Assembly: GCA_016788115.1 (NCBI GenBank)
Contig: JAEURR010000007.1
Coordinates: forward strand, 62,001-126,000
Reading direction: 5' to 3'
DNA length: 64,000 nt
From: Chthonomonas sp.
GTDB lineage: Bacteria; Armatimonadota; Fimbriimonadia; Fimbriimonadales; Fimbriimonadaceae
Shown in pieces: positions 35,154 to 43,479 of the stretch; positions within the stretch are counted from its first letter, which is position 1, and each line of letters opens with the position of its first letter. The position numbers and the translations under genes were made by a program. The notes under the pieces were generated by a model, which made no database searches, was not told the origin of the DNA, and saw only the letters and a program-made list of their open reading frames with translations.

Positions 35154-35615
35154 ATGAACTCACTACACCGAGTCCTCGTCTTGGCATCCCTTGTTGGTTG
35201 CAGCGTGACCGCGATGGGCTGGAACAAGGATAAGCCGTCTGACGTTGACGTGATCCCTGAAGCCAGCCAGGAGCGGCTCGCCCAGGAACAGGCTATGAAC
35301 CAAACCGTTGGTGAAGTCGGAGTTGTGCCCAAACGAATCGAGGCACGCCCCGATGTGCCATGGACAACAGACAATGACGGCGATGGCGCGAGCGACGTCG
35401 CCAACGCAAACGTCCAGGCAGCCGAGACCCTCAAGGTCGCGGCAAAGCCCGTCGCAAAGCCCAAATCTACTCCTACGCCTTGGTTTGCCGGGCTGCTGCT
35501 CGCGGCCGGGGTCGGCGCGGCGGTCAGCTTGAAGCGGTACGCGGACCGAAACATGCCGTCCTATGATGCGGTCAAGCTCGCCGCAAAGCGAAAGTCGAAG
35601 AAGGACTCGAACTAG
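35154..35615 (+). CDS. Small exported protein with C-terminal membrane segment
   Basis: A 153-residue protein of unknown function, 2 bp after the large PilX-like gene. It has a signal peptide (about residues 1-22), an acidic middle with D-N-D-G-D-G-A-S-D, which resembles a calcium-binding loop, and one hydrophobic helix near residues 107-120 followed by a basic tail. The order (signal, acidic region, membrane helix, Lys/Arg tail) is like a surface protein held in the membrane. The family is not recognised. Confidence 0.65.
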   Translation: MNSLHRVLVLASLVGCSVTAMGWNKDKPSDVDVIPEASQERLAQEQAMNQTVGEVGVVPKRIEARPDVPWTTDNDGDGASDVANANVQAAETLKVAAKPVAKPKSTPTPWFAGLLLAAGVGAAVSLKRYADRNMPSYDAVKLAAKRKSKKDSN

Positions 35616-35686
35616 GCATCGCACGCCAACCGTCCCACATCGCAGCGGTAACCTCTCGCCAAGGGCCACCGTCTAAGCAAGGTGTA

Positions 35687-36250
35687 GTGGTGTCGCGTGC
35701 AATGAATTCGATATCGTCCGCGAAGTTCGATGAGGATACGATTCTCATCGAAGGGTTTCTTGCGGGCGATTCTGAATGTTTCGAGCGACTTTACCAACGC
35801 TACTATCCGAAGGTCCAGGTGATTGCCCACGGCATCCTCCTGAATGCCGAAGACACGGAAGATTCCGTTCAGGAGATCTTCACCGCGGCATACCGCGGGC
35901 TGGCCAAGTTTGACGGTCGGTCTCAGTTCGCCACTTGGCTCTATCGCATCGCGGTCAATCGCGCGATCCAGTACAAGCGCAAGCTACGTCACCGCGCCCA
36001 CGACGTGGAGCTGCGCGAAGACAGCGCGACCACTACCGAACAATTTGTCACCTCCACGGACCCCAGAATCGCCTTTGCTCTGGGCCAGCTCAGCCGCGAT
36101 GACCGTGCGGTTCTGGGACTTTACTACTGGCAAGAGCAGAGCCTGGCAGAGATCGCGTTCAGCCTCGGCTGCAATGAGAACGCTGCCAAAACACGCCTGT
36201 TCCGCGCCCGCGAGCGGTTTGCCAAGCACTACCGGGGATGGGGCTCATGA
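35687..36250 (+). CDS. ECF-type RNA polymerase sigma factor
   Basis: A 187-residue sigma-70 family protein with region 2 (Y-Q-R-Y-Y-P-K-V...A-E-D-T-E-D-S-V-Q-E-I-F-T-A-A-Y-R-G-L-A-K-F, F-A-T-W-L-Y-R-I-A-V-N-R-A) and region 4 (L-S-R-D-D-R-A-V-L-G-L-Y-Y-W-Q-E-Q-S-L-A-E-I-A-F-S-L-G-C-N-E-N-A-A-K-T-R-L-F-R-A-R). The start is either a GTG at 35687/35690 or the ATG at 35702; ribosome-site evidence is weak. Its stop overlaps the start of the membrane partner gene (ATGA), a common sigma/anti-sigma arrangement. Confidence 0.93.
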   Translation: MVSRAMNSISSAKFDEDTILIEGFLAGDSECFERLYQRYYPKVQVIAHGILLNAEDTEDSVQEIFTAAYRGLAKFDGRSQFATWLYRIAVNRAIQYKRKLRHRAHDVELREDSATTTEQFVTSTDPRIAFALGQLSRDDRAVLGLYYWQEQSLAEIAFSLGCNENAAKTRLFRARERFAKHYRGWGS

Positions 36251-36984
36251 GCATCTCTCCCAACGACGAGTTGATGTGGCTCATCGCCGAGAACGAGAAT
36301 GACGAGGCGATTGAGGCGTTTGCCCTTCGTTACCCCTCGGACCGCGCCGAACTGATGCGGAGGGTCAACCTTGTCCGAGGACTTCGTACAGCCAGTCCTG
36401 AGGAACCGCTCAGTGCAGGCCGCCCCTTCCGCCCGAACGTCGAGCCACGATTCACCCAGCCCCGCTATGCAGTTACGGCGGGATTCGCGATGGCGCTCTG
36501 CCTCATCGGTTTTGCCGCGTTCTACGGTGCAAAGAGGGTGAGCCAACCCGCAATGTCGCCCGTCGTGGTGCAACCCGCCGAGCAGCGCCCGATGGTGACA
36601 ATCCCTGCGCCCGAGGAATCGGGGCCAGTCTCACACGAATCGCTGGAGCCGGGCTCGGTGCCCCCGGTCGGCGAGGCGCAAAAAGTCGATCCAGCGCAGA
36701 AGTTGATCTTTCTGAGATCGGAACCGAAACCGCTTTCGCGCCTACTGGCGGAGATCCAACGTCAGTCGGGCCTCATCATCGAGATCGCCCCTGGAACCGA
36801 GGACGACCTGATCGCAGCGAACTATGAGGGCGTCCCGGCAATGGATGTGTTACGGGCGCTGGGCTTGCAGTTCGGGTTTACACCGCTGGAGCAAGAGCCC
36901 GGACACGTGCTCATCGTGCCTGCACTTCCCAGCACACCCGCCGCTGACCCGCACGTAGGTGACCTCGATCTGCGAGATCGCTGA
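36247..36984 (+). CDS. Putative membrane anti-sigma factor with STN-like domain
   Basis: A 245-residue single-pass membrane protein coupled to the sigma gene (ATGA at 36247, GGGGATGGGG upstream). The first 80 residues are acidic and helical with no zinc-binding Cys/His set, then one membrane helix (about 78-97), a Pro/Glu linker, and a C-terminal domain (about 155-230) that matches the STN pattern: P-L-S-R-L-L-A-E-I-Q-R-Q-S-G-L-I-I-E-I...Y-E-G-V-P-A-M-D-V-L-R-A-L-G-L-Q-F-G. STN domains are found in secretins and TonB receptors/FecR systems. It probably senses an envelope signal and holds the sigma factor; this rests on gene order. Confidence 0.72.
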   Translation: MSISPNDELMWLIAENENDEAIEAFALRYPSDRAELMRRVNLVRGLRTASPEEPLSAGRPFRPNVEPRFTQPRYAVTAGFAMALCLIGFAAFYGAKRVSQPAMSPVVVQPAEQRPMVTIPAPEESGPVSHESLEPGSVPPVGEAQKVDPAQKLIFLRSEPKPLSRLLAEIQRQSGLIIEIAPGTEDDLIAANYEGVPAMDVLRALGLQFGFTPLEQEPGHVLIVPALPSTPAADPHVGDLDLRDR

Positions 36985-37050
36985 AGGAAAATTAGTACTG
37001 GTGCCGAACATTAATCCTTGAGGGTCGGCGGACGCCTGCCCCGAGGGACT

Positions 37051-37773
37051 ATGCCGCATACAGAGAGAAGCTCAGACGTTCAAGAAGTTCACGGCGAGCA
37101 CGCGCTGGAATTTGGGATCGGCGGACTGGTCGCGGTCCTGCTCGGCGCGCTGTTCATTTACTACCAGGGAACACTCTTTGTGCTGGGCATTCTGCTTGCC
37201 GTCGGGGGTACAGCTTCTTTAGGATACGCGATCTACTGCTACCAACAGATCAAGAAGGTGCCCAGCTTCAGCATCGCATGCCCGTACTGTCACGGCAAGA
37301 ATGTATTCACGGAGGAGCCGCAGGAGGACGAAACCTGCGTCCAATGTCATCGGCTCATGCCCATCGTGAAGGGTCGCCTGCTGCGCGTTTCCCAGGTTCG
37401 ATGCGGTTTTTGCGGGACGCTCAACTACTACAGCGAGAAGAGCGTGGGTTTGCTTTGCGAGGAGTGCGACCGCGAGATCCCGATCGCGGTGAGCGATGGG
37501 ATGGCGACCGAGGCAACCCACAAGTTCGCGGCCAAGACCGATGATAAGCGTTACGAGCTAATCTTGACCGAAACGGGTCATAAGAACGAACAGCTCATCC
37601 AACATCTGCAACATCTTCTTGCACTAAACCGTAATCAGGTCAAGGACATGATCGCTGCCGTGCCGTGCACGCTGCTGACCAATGTTCCAAGAATGAAAGC
37701 GGAACTTGTACAGAAAGATTTAGCGAAGTTTGAGGGGAAAACCGACATCATCGAGCTTTCGCGCATGAACTAG
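37051..37773 (+). CDS. Membrane zinc-ribbon protein with L7/L12-like C-terminal domain
   Basis: A 240-residue protein of unknown function. Two membrane helices (about 21-38 and 42-62) are followed by eight Cys in four C-x-x-C pairs (77/80, 96/99, 118/121, 136/139), giving two zinc ribbons. Residues about 167-236 (Y-E-L-I-L-T-E-T-G...K-N-E-Q-L-I-Q-H-L...L-N-R-N-Q-V-K-D-M-I-A-A-V-P...A-E-L-V-Q-K-D-L) match the pattern of the ribosomal L7/L12 C-terminal domain and ClpS-like folds. GAGGGA precedes the ATG at 37051. The cytoplasmic side is likely for the ribbons. The combination is unusual. Confidence 0.75.
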   Translation: MPHTERSSDVQEVHGEHALEFGIGGLVAVLLGALFIYYQGTLFVLGILLAVGGTASLGYAIYCYQQIKKVPSFSIACPYCHGKNVFTEEPQEDETCVQCHRLMPIVKGRLLRVSQVRCGFCGTLNYYSEKSVGLLCEECDREIPIAVSDGMATEATHKFAAKTDDKRYELILTETGHKNEQLIQHLQHLLALNRNQVKDMIAAVPCTLLTNVPRMKAELVQKDLAKFEGKTDIIELSRMN

Positions 37774-37839
37774 GCACGAGGCGCTCGGAACAGGCGACGT
37801 CAGAGCCCGGTAAATGCCCCTCTTTTGAGCCTGTTCGGG

Positions 37840-37868
37840 TTCATTTTTGGCCCAAACACGGGTATCAT
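37840..37868 (+). promoter_or_regulatory. Candidate promoter of the pyrophosphatase gene
   Basis: TTCATT at 37840-37845 and TATCAT at 37863-37868 are 17 bp apart. Transcription would begin near 37875, about 60 nt before the chosen ATG. Confidence 0.35.
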
Positions 37869-37938
37869 TCGCCCGATTGATCGGGGTTTCGTGCTCGAAG
37901 CTCCGATCGACTACACACTTGGGGGTCGTTTTCCACTC

Positions 37939-40900
37939 ATGTCTTGGATTATCAACCGAATCCGAAGCAAGGCTTCTGCGGCAAGTCCTCGCATGCTAGC
38001 AATGTTGCTGGCAATCGTTGCGATGATGGTGCCGACCATGGCCTTTGCGGCGGGCGGTGAGAACGTTCGACTTTCGTTCACATCGCAGGATAAGATTTAT
38101 CTCTTCATTTCGCTCGGCCTTGGCGTCATCGCCATTGCCGTCGCACTCATACTTCGCAGCTCTCTCATGGCGCAGTCGCGCGGTGACGAGAAGATGGTCG
38201 AAGTCGGCGACGCCATTCAGGCCGGTGCCATGGCGTACCTTCGCCAGCAGGTTGCCACGATGTCGATCTTCGTGGTGATCATCGGCTTGGTACTGTTTGG
38301 CGCGCACTACAAGGATTACGGCCCAACCATGGCCGGGTTCCTGGGATTGAGCTTCGTGGCGGGCGTTGCCGCGTCGTACATCGCAGGTTACATGGGGATG
38401 GTTATGGCCGTCGGCGCGAACACGCGCACTGCCCACGCAGGCCTTACGAGCTACGCGCTCGCTCTGCGAACGGCCTTCCGGTCGGGTGCAGTTGCAGGTC
38501 TGTTCACGGTCGGCATGGGCCTTATTGGCGCAACTTTGATCTTCCTCTTCGCCGAAGCCGATGCGATGAAGCTCTTGGTGGGCTTTGGGTTCGGCGGCTC
38601 GTTGGCTGCACTGTTCATGCGCGTTGGTGGCGGTATCTTTACCAAGGCTGCGGACGTTGGAGCTGACCTGGTTGGCAAGGTCGAAGCTGGCATCCCTGAG
38701 GATGACCCGCGCAACCCGGCAACGATTGCTGACAACGTCGGCGACAACGTCGGTGACTGTGCAGGTATGGCCGCGGACGTTTTCGAATCGTACGAGGTCA
38801 CGCTCGTCGCCGCCATCATTCTCGGTGCGGCCACGGCGGCAATCTTTGATCAGCAGACTTGGATGAAACTCGTGCTGTTCGCGCTCATGGCGCGCGGCGT
38901 TGGCATCCTTGCCTCCATCATCGGCATCTATTCGGTGAAGGGCTCTGACGACATCGACAGCGATCCGCTGAAGGCGATCCGAAAGGGCTTCTACGCATCG
39001 GCAGCGATTGCTGCAGTTCTGACCGGCGGACTTGCCTACTTCATGATGGGCGGAATGGGCGGTGCGCCGATTCAGGCCGCCAAGATTGTTACGCAACAGC
39101 AGGGTCAGCAGGAACTGTTCGACGTGATCAAGGAAGCTCAGGACCGCATCGCCAGTAAAAAGTACGATGGCGATGTCAAGAAGGTCAAGGGCGAAGATCT
39201 GAAGGACGAGAAGTTCTACAAGGATCTGGAACTTGGTCGCGAAGACAAGAAGGGTGTGCTCACCAGCTTCCTCGGCATGGATCGCGAGAAGCGACCAGAA
39301 GCGAAGGCGCTTGAAGGATTCGCCCGAGTCAACTACAAGGACACTCAGAACCCTGTTCTGGGCTACGCGGTTCCGAAACCGCAAGAGTCGGCAACACCCG
39401 CACCGTCAACAGACTACATCACACTGGGCGAGTTCCTGAAGGCACAGTACGATGAGGCCGGAAAGCCCATTGCCGACAAGCAGCTAAAGGTTTGGGAGAT
39501 CAAGGTCACCCAGACGACTCCGGCGACTCCGCCGGCGCAGCCGACGACCCAGACTCAAATGGGCAAGTTCGGCCCAATGGACAAGGCGACGCTCGATCGA
39601 CTGATCAAGCAAGCCACGGAGACCAACAAGAACCTCAAGGTCGAGCCGAGTGGCAAGACTTGGGATGTTCAGATCATGGCCAACACGAAGGGCGATCTCG
39701 CGGTCGGGATTGTGAACTTCGACATGAAAGACCAGGTCTCTCCGCTCGGATTCGACGCGAGCTACTACAAGCTCTCGCCCGACGCCGTGAAGAAGGGTAC
39801 GGAAGAGTCTCAGAAGGCCACTGACGGTTCGGTCGCCCCGCCTGAGGTCAAACGCATGGATACGGTTGGCGCGAAGGTGATCAACGCCGACTGGTGGCGA
39901 TTCCTCGCGTGTGTACTCTTCGGGCTTCTCATGGCATTTGCCTTCGAGATGCTCACCGACTACTACGTTTCCACGCACCGCAAGCCGGTCCAGGAAGTTG
40001 GAAAGATGGCCACCGCAGGCCCAGCCCCGATGATCATTCAGGGTATGAGCTACGGTATGGAATCGAGCGTGTTCTCGGTTCTTGCCATCGTGGTGTCGCT
40101 GATGGCGCCGCTCTTCATCTTCCCGCCTGCGCTGTTCGGTGGCTATATCCTTAGCTTCTACGGCATCGCTCTGGTGGGTCTCGGACTCCTCACGACCACG
40201 GGTTACATCCTCGCGATGGACACCTTCGGTCCGATCTCGGACAACGCCCAGGGCGTTTTTGAGATGTCAGGAGCTGGCCACGCAAATCCTGAAGCGAGCA
40301 AGGGCATTCAGCGCCTTGACGCGGCAGGCAACACGACCAAGGCTCTGACCAAGGGCTTCGCAATCGCCACCGCGGTGGTTGCGGCGGTCGCACTGTTCCA
40401 CAGCTATGTCGAATCGGCGAAACTTACAGAAGCAGGCATGCGACTTGAAGTGCCCGAGATCTTCCTCGGCCTTCTCATCGGTGGTGCCGCTCCGTACCTG
40501 TTCGCTGCGTTCTCGATCAACGCCGTGGGTCGCGCTGCGTTCGACCTCATCAATGAGGTTCGACGGCAGTTCCGCGAAGACAAGGGGATCATGGCTGGCA
40601 CGTCCAAGCCCGACTACAGCCGCTGCGTGGCGATCGTCACCGCTGCTGCTCAGAAGGAGCTCATGGGCCCTGGCATTCTCGCGATCTTCCTGCCGGTAGC
40701 GGTGGCCTTTGGCTTCAGCATCGGCGCGGCACCGCAGTACGTCGGTGGTGTGCAGGTGAATCTCGGTGGCGCACAAGCTCTGGGTGGCTTCTTGGCCGGA
40801 ACGATCCTTTCGGGTCAGCTGCTGGCTGTGATGCTCGCCAACTCGGGCGGCCTCTGGGATAACGCGAAGAAGCTCATCGAAGACGGCCTGCACGGTGGCA

Positions 40901-41166
40901 AGGGCACGGAAGCTCACAAGGCTGGCGTTGTCTGCGATACCGTCGGCGACCCGTTCAAGGACACGGCTGGCCCAGCGCTCAACCCGCTGATCAAGGTTAT
41001 GAACCTGGTCGCGCTGTTGCTCGCTCCGGTCATCATCAAGCCGATGGACCATGCGATCACGATCTCCATCACGGTCGTCGCGGTCCTGGCACTTGCATTC
41101 TCCTTCATGTGGTCCAAGCGAGGCTCGCTCAGCGATGGCCTCAAGGGCACGACGGACGAAGCGTAA
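37939..41166 (+). CDS. hppA: Membrane-bound H+-translocating pyrophosphatase with large extra loop
   Basis: Couples pyrophosphate hydrolysis to ion pumping across the cytoplasmic membrane. 1075 residues, against about 670-770 for the family. It has the catalytic motif D-V-G-A-D-L-V-G-K-V-E near residue 239, the D-D-P-R-N-P-A and D-N-V-G-D-N-V-G-D-C motifs, and the C-terminal D-N-A-K-K and D-P-F-K-D-T-A-G-P-A motifs. Lys801 and Thr804 in G-N-T-T-K-A-L-T-K mark the K+-independent, H+-pumping class. The N-terminus is a signal peptide (cleavage near A-F-A, residue 37), which would place the mature N-terminus outside. A hydrophilic insert of about 270 residues (380-649) lies between helices 8 and 9. 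An ATG at 37939 was chosen; GTG 37891 and TTG 37825 are in-frame alternatives. Confidence 0.92.
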   Translation: MSWIINRIRSKASAASPRMLAMLLAIVAMMVPTMAFAAGGENVRLSFTSQDKIYLFISLGLGVIAIAVALILRSSLMAQSRGDEKMVEVGDAIQAGAMAYLRQQVATMSIFVVIIGLVLFGAHYKDYGPTMAGFLGLSFVAGVAASYIAGYMGMVMAVGANTRTAHAGLTSYALALRTAFRSGAVAGLFTVGMGLIGATLIFLFAEADAMKLLVGFGFGGSLAALFMRVGGGIFTKAADVGADLVGKVEAGIPEDDPRNPATIADNVGDNVGDCAGMAADVFESYEVTLVAAIILGAATAAIFDQQTWMKLVLFALMARGVGILASIIGIYSVKGSDDIDSDPLKAIRKGFYASAAIAAVLTGGLAYFMMGGMGGAPIQAAKIVTQQQGQQELFDVIKEAQDRIASKKYDGDVKKVKGEDLKDEKFYKDLELGREDKKGVLTSFLGMDREKRPEAKALEGFARVNYKDTQNPVLGYAVPKPQESATPAPSTDYITLGEFLKAQYDEAGKPIADKQLKVWEIKVTQTTPATPPAQPTTQTQMGKFGPMDKATLDRLIKQATETNKNLKVEPSGKTWDVQIMANTKGDLAVGIVNFDMKDQVSPLGFDASYYKLSPDAVKKGTEESQKATDGSVAPPEVKRMDTVGAKVINADWWRFLACVLFGLLMAFAFEMLTDYYVSTHRKPVQEVGKMATAGPAPMIIQGMSYGMESSVFSVLAIVVSLMAPLFIFPPALFGGYILSFYGIALVGLGLLTTTGYILAMDTFGPISDNAQGVFEMSGAGHANPEASKGIQRLDAAGNTTKALTKGFAIATAVVAAVALFHSYVESAKLTEAGMRLEVPEIFLGLLIGGAAPYLFAAFSINAVGRAAFDLINEVRRQFREDKGIMAGTSKPDYSRCVAIVTAAAQKELMGPGILAIFLPVAVAFGFSIGAAPQYVGGVQVNLGGAQALGGFLAGTILSGQLLAVMLANSGGLWDNAKKLIEDGLHGGKGTEAHKAGVVCDTVGDPFKDTAGPALNPLIKVMNLVALLLAPVIIKPMDHAITISITVVAVLALAFSFMWSKRGSLSDGLKGTTDEA

Positions 41167-41191
41167 ACGAAGCTCGGAACCCGAGCAACAC

Positions 41192-41228
41192 GCCCCGAAG
41201 TTCATCTGGACTTCGGGGCAACTTTTTT
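41192..41228 (+). terminator. Rho-independent terminator after hppA
   Basis: A 10-bp perfect stem (GCCCCGAAGT with ACTTCGGGGC) and 8-nt loop, followed by AAC and six T. It lies 25 nt after the hppA stop. Confidence 0.93.
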
Positions 41229-41278
41229 GGAGCAGGTCAGAGTAATCCTATGTCGAATCCCCTTCTTGGAGGCGTTCG

Positions 41279-41518
41279 ATGTCAGATATTCGCGATGTTC
41301 ATGCGCTGAAGCACCTTCGGCTAGAGTTTCTGAAGCGGAAGATCGACACTTCTATGGCTGACCTGCGTGTCTCCCATGGGGTTGCCTACATTCGGGGCAC
41401 CCTCAAGATGGACTCGGATGGCGCAGGCGATATCCACGACAACGTCAATCATGCCATGCACGCTCTGAAGGGCCGCCAAGAGTTTCGCGACATCGTTCTG
41501 GACGCCATCCTGCGGTAA
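41279..41518 (+). CDS. Small protein, possibly BON-like
   Basis: A 79-residue protein with TTGGAGGCG before the ATG. The pattern L-R-V-S-H-G-V-A-Y-I-R-G-T-L-K-M after a helical N-terminus resembles half of a BON domain, but the match is short. No signal peptide. It is between the hppA terminator and the CoA-transferase gene and could share a transcript with the latter (35 bp gap). Confidence 0.55.
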   Translation: MSDIRDVHALKHLRLEFLKRKIDTSMADLRVSHGVAYIRGTLKMDSDGAGDIHDNVNHAMHALKGRQEFRDIVLDAILR

Positions 41519-41553
41519 ATGTGCCTCCGCGAGTAAGCTCCTAATCAGGCACG

Positions 41554-43479
41554 GTGCCTGATATGCCGAGCGACCGATTCGAGCAAGAGTTCGTTCAGAA
41601 GACCGTTTCCGCGCAACAAGCCATCGCGCGTATCCGAAGCGGGGATCGGGTCTACGTTGGCTCAAACTGCGGGCATCCGGTCACGCTCACCGCCGAACTC
41701 GTCAATCATGCCGATCGGCTCAGCGGAGTCGAGGTGGTCCACCTCGCCACCTTTGGTCCCGCCCCATACGTCGAGCCGGGCCTCCGGGAGAGCTTCCGCC
41801 ACGTTGCGTTCTTCATCGGCCCGAACACGCGTGCAGCCAGCGATGCGGGCCGGGTCGAATACATGCCAGTCTTCCTGAGCGACATCCCTCGACTGTTCAA
41901 GTCCGGGCAGCTGGGTCTCGATGTCGCTCTCGTGAGTGTCAGCCCTCCGGACGACCACGGGTTCTGCTCGCTGGGAGTGAGCGTGGACATTGGCTACGCC
42001 GCGTGTCGTTCGGCGCGATCGGTGATCGCCGAGGTCAACCCGAACATGCCCCGCACTCTTGGAGACGGGTTCCTGCACGTATCAGAGATTGACGCCTTTG
42101 TCGCTGTGGAGACTCCCATCATCGAGTTCTCTTCGAGTACCAGCGATCCGGTGACCGCTCAGATCGGCCGTAACATCGCAGTGATGATCGACGATGGGGC
42201 GACGCTGCAGACCGGCATCGGAGCAATCCCAAGCGCGGTTTTGAACGCGCTTGGAGACAAGAACGACCTTGGTATCCACACCGAGCTCTTTGGCGATGAA
42301 CTGGTCGCGGCCATTGAACGCGGCAACGTGAATTGCAGGCAGAAGACGCTGCACCGTGACCGGGTGGTCGCCACATTTGTATTGGGAACCCGACCCACCT
42401 ACGATGCGATTCACAACAACCCGTTCTTCTACCTTGCGCCCACCGAGTACGTAAACGACCCGAACGTGATCGCTCGAAATGATCGGATGGTTGCGATCAA
42501 TGGTGCGTTGGAGGTGGATCTTACCGGCCAAGTCGTCGCCGATAGCATCGGCAGCCGGATCTATAGCGGTATCGGCGGTCAAGTGGATTTCATTCGCGGA
42601 GCGTCTCTCAGCAAGGGCGGCAAGCCGATCCTCACCTTGCCCTCAACGGCTCGCGGGGGCGAAGTCAGCCGCATTGTGGCTCAGCTCGCCCCAGGCGCAG
42701 GCGTCGTTACCTCGCGCGCCGACGTCCGGTACGTGGTGACCGAGTACGGAGTCGCTTACCTGCATGGCAAGACGCTTCGGCAGCGAGCGCTCGCCCTCAT
42801 CCGCATCGCCCATCCGAGCTTCCGCGACGCGCTGCTGGCACAGGCAAAGGAGCTCGGTCTAGTGCCCCAAGATCAGCCGTCGGTGGAGGTGAACTACCCC
42901 GCCCACTTGGCGCGCGAAATCCATCTTAATGACGGCACCGCGCTGTGGCTACGTCCGATTTTGCCCACCGACGATCAGCTGCTGCGACGGCACTTCCACA
43001 CGCTCAGCCCCGAGGCGGTGCACCACCGATTCCACCGCGCGATCCGCATGCTCAGCGACCGGGTCGTGAGCGACCTGGTGAACGTCGATTATCAACGGCA
43101 CATGGCCTTAGTCGCGACGGAGCGCGTGGGGGAGGTCGAGACGATTGTGGCGACAGCGCGCGCTATTTTCAATGACGTCGACATGACTGCCGAACTCGCG
43201 TTCGCCATCATCGACCCCTATCGCGGCCGCGGCCTGGGTCGCGTGTTGCTCGCCGCCCTAATCGACCATGCGCGTAGCCAGCGCATCGTCGCACTCAAGG
43301 GTTACATCGAGCAGGATAATCGCGCGATGATCCACCTCATGGAGACGTGCGGACTTCCCTACGCCGTGACCCACGAAGAGGACATGAAGGTTTTCACGCT
43401 TGAGGTGACGCCGACTCGGAGTGCACCCCAAGTCCCAGCGCCCGACCGATCTGACCTACCAAGTAGAAGCTCCCTGTGA
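41554..43479 (+). CDS. Acetyl-CoA hydrolase/CoA-transferase fused to a GNAT acetyltransferase domain
   Basis: A 641-residue two-domain protein. Residues about 15-430 form an acetyl-CoA hydrolase/transferase (Cat1-like) domain, with the R-S-G-D-R-V-Y-V-G-S-N start, the catalytic Glu in G-I-H-T-E-L-F-G-D, and G-I-G-G-Q-V-D-F near residue 341. Residues about 455-620 are a GNAT domain with the acetyl-CoA-binding R-G-R-G-L-G-R motif. The fusion is known in other bacteria. It may move CoA between acids and acylate a partner. GTG at 41554 or ATG at 41563 could start it; the GTG is given. The 3' end overlaps convergent folC by 86 bp. Confidence 0.85.
   Translation: MPDMPSDRFEQEFVQKTVSAQQAIARIRSGDRVYVGSNCGHPVTLTAELVNHADRLSGVEVVHLATFGPAPYVEPGLRESFRHVAFFIGPNTRAASDAGRVEYMPVFLSDIPRLFKSGQLGLDVALVSVSPPDDHGFCSLGVSVDIGYAACRSARSVIAEVNPNMPRTLGDGFLHVSEIDAFVAVETPIIEFSSSTSDPVTAQIGRNIAVMIDDGATLQTGIGAIPSAVLNALGDKNDLGIHTELFGDELVAAIERGNVNCRQKTLHRDRVVATFVLGTRPTYDAIHNNPFFYLAPTEYVNDPNVIARNDRMVAINGALEVDLTGQVVADSIGSRIYSGIGGQVDFIRGASLSKGGKPILTLPSTARGGEVSRIVAQLAPGAGVVTSRADVRYVVTEYGVAYLHGKTLRQRALALIRIAHPSFRDALLAQAKELGLVPQDQPSVEVNYPAHLAREIHLNDGTALWLRPILPTDDQLLRRHFHTLSPEAVHHRFHRAIRMLSDRVVSDLVNVDYQRHMALVATERVGEVETIVATARAIFNDVDMTAELAFAIIDPYRGRGLGRVLLAALIDHARSQRIVALKGYIEQDNRAMIHLMETCGLPYAVTHEEDMKVFTLEVTPTRSAPQVPAPDRSDLPSRSSL

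Noticed and set aside
37996-39384. Long minus-strand frame opposite hppA
   Set aside because: It is a shadow of a highly conserved coding region; composition and lack of a start signal argue against a gene.
40267-41205. Second long minus-strand frame opposite hppA
   Set aside because: Same reason; it also crosses the hppA terminator.
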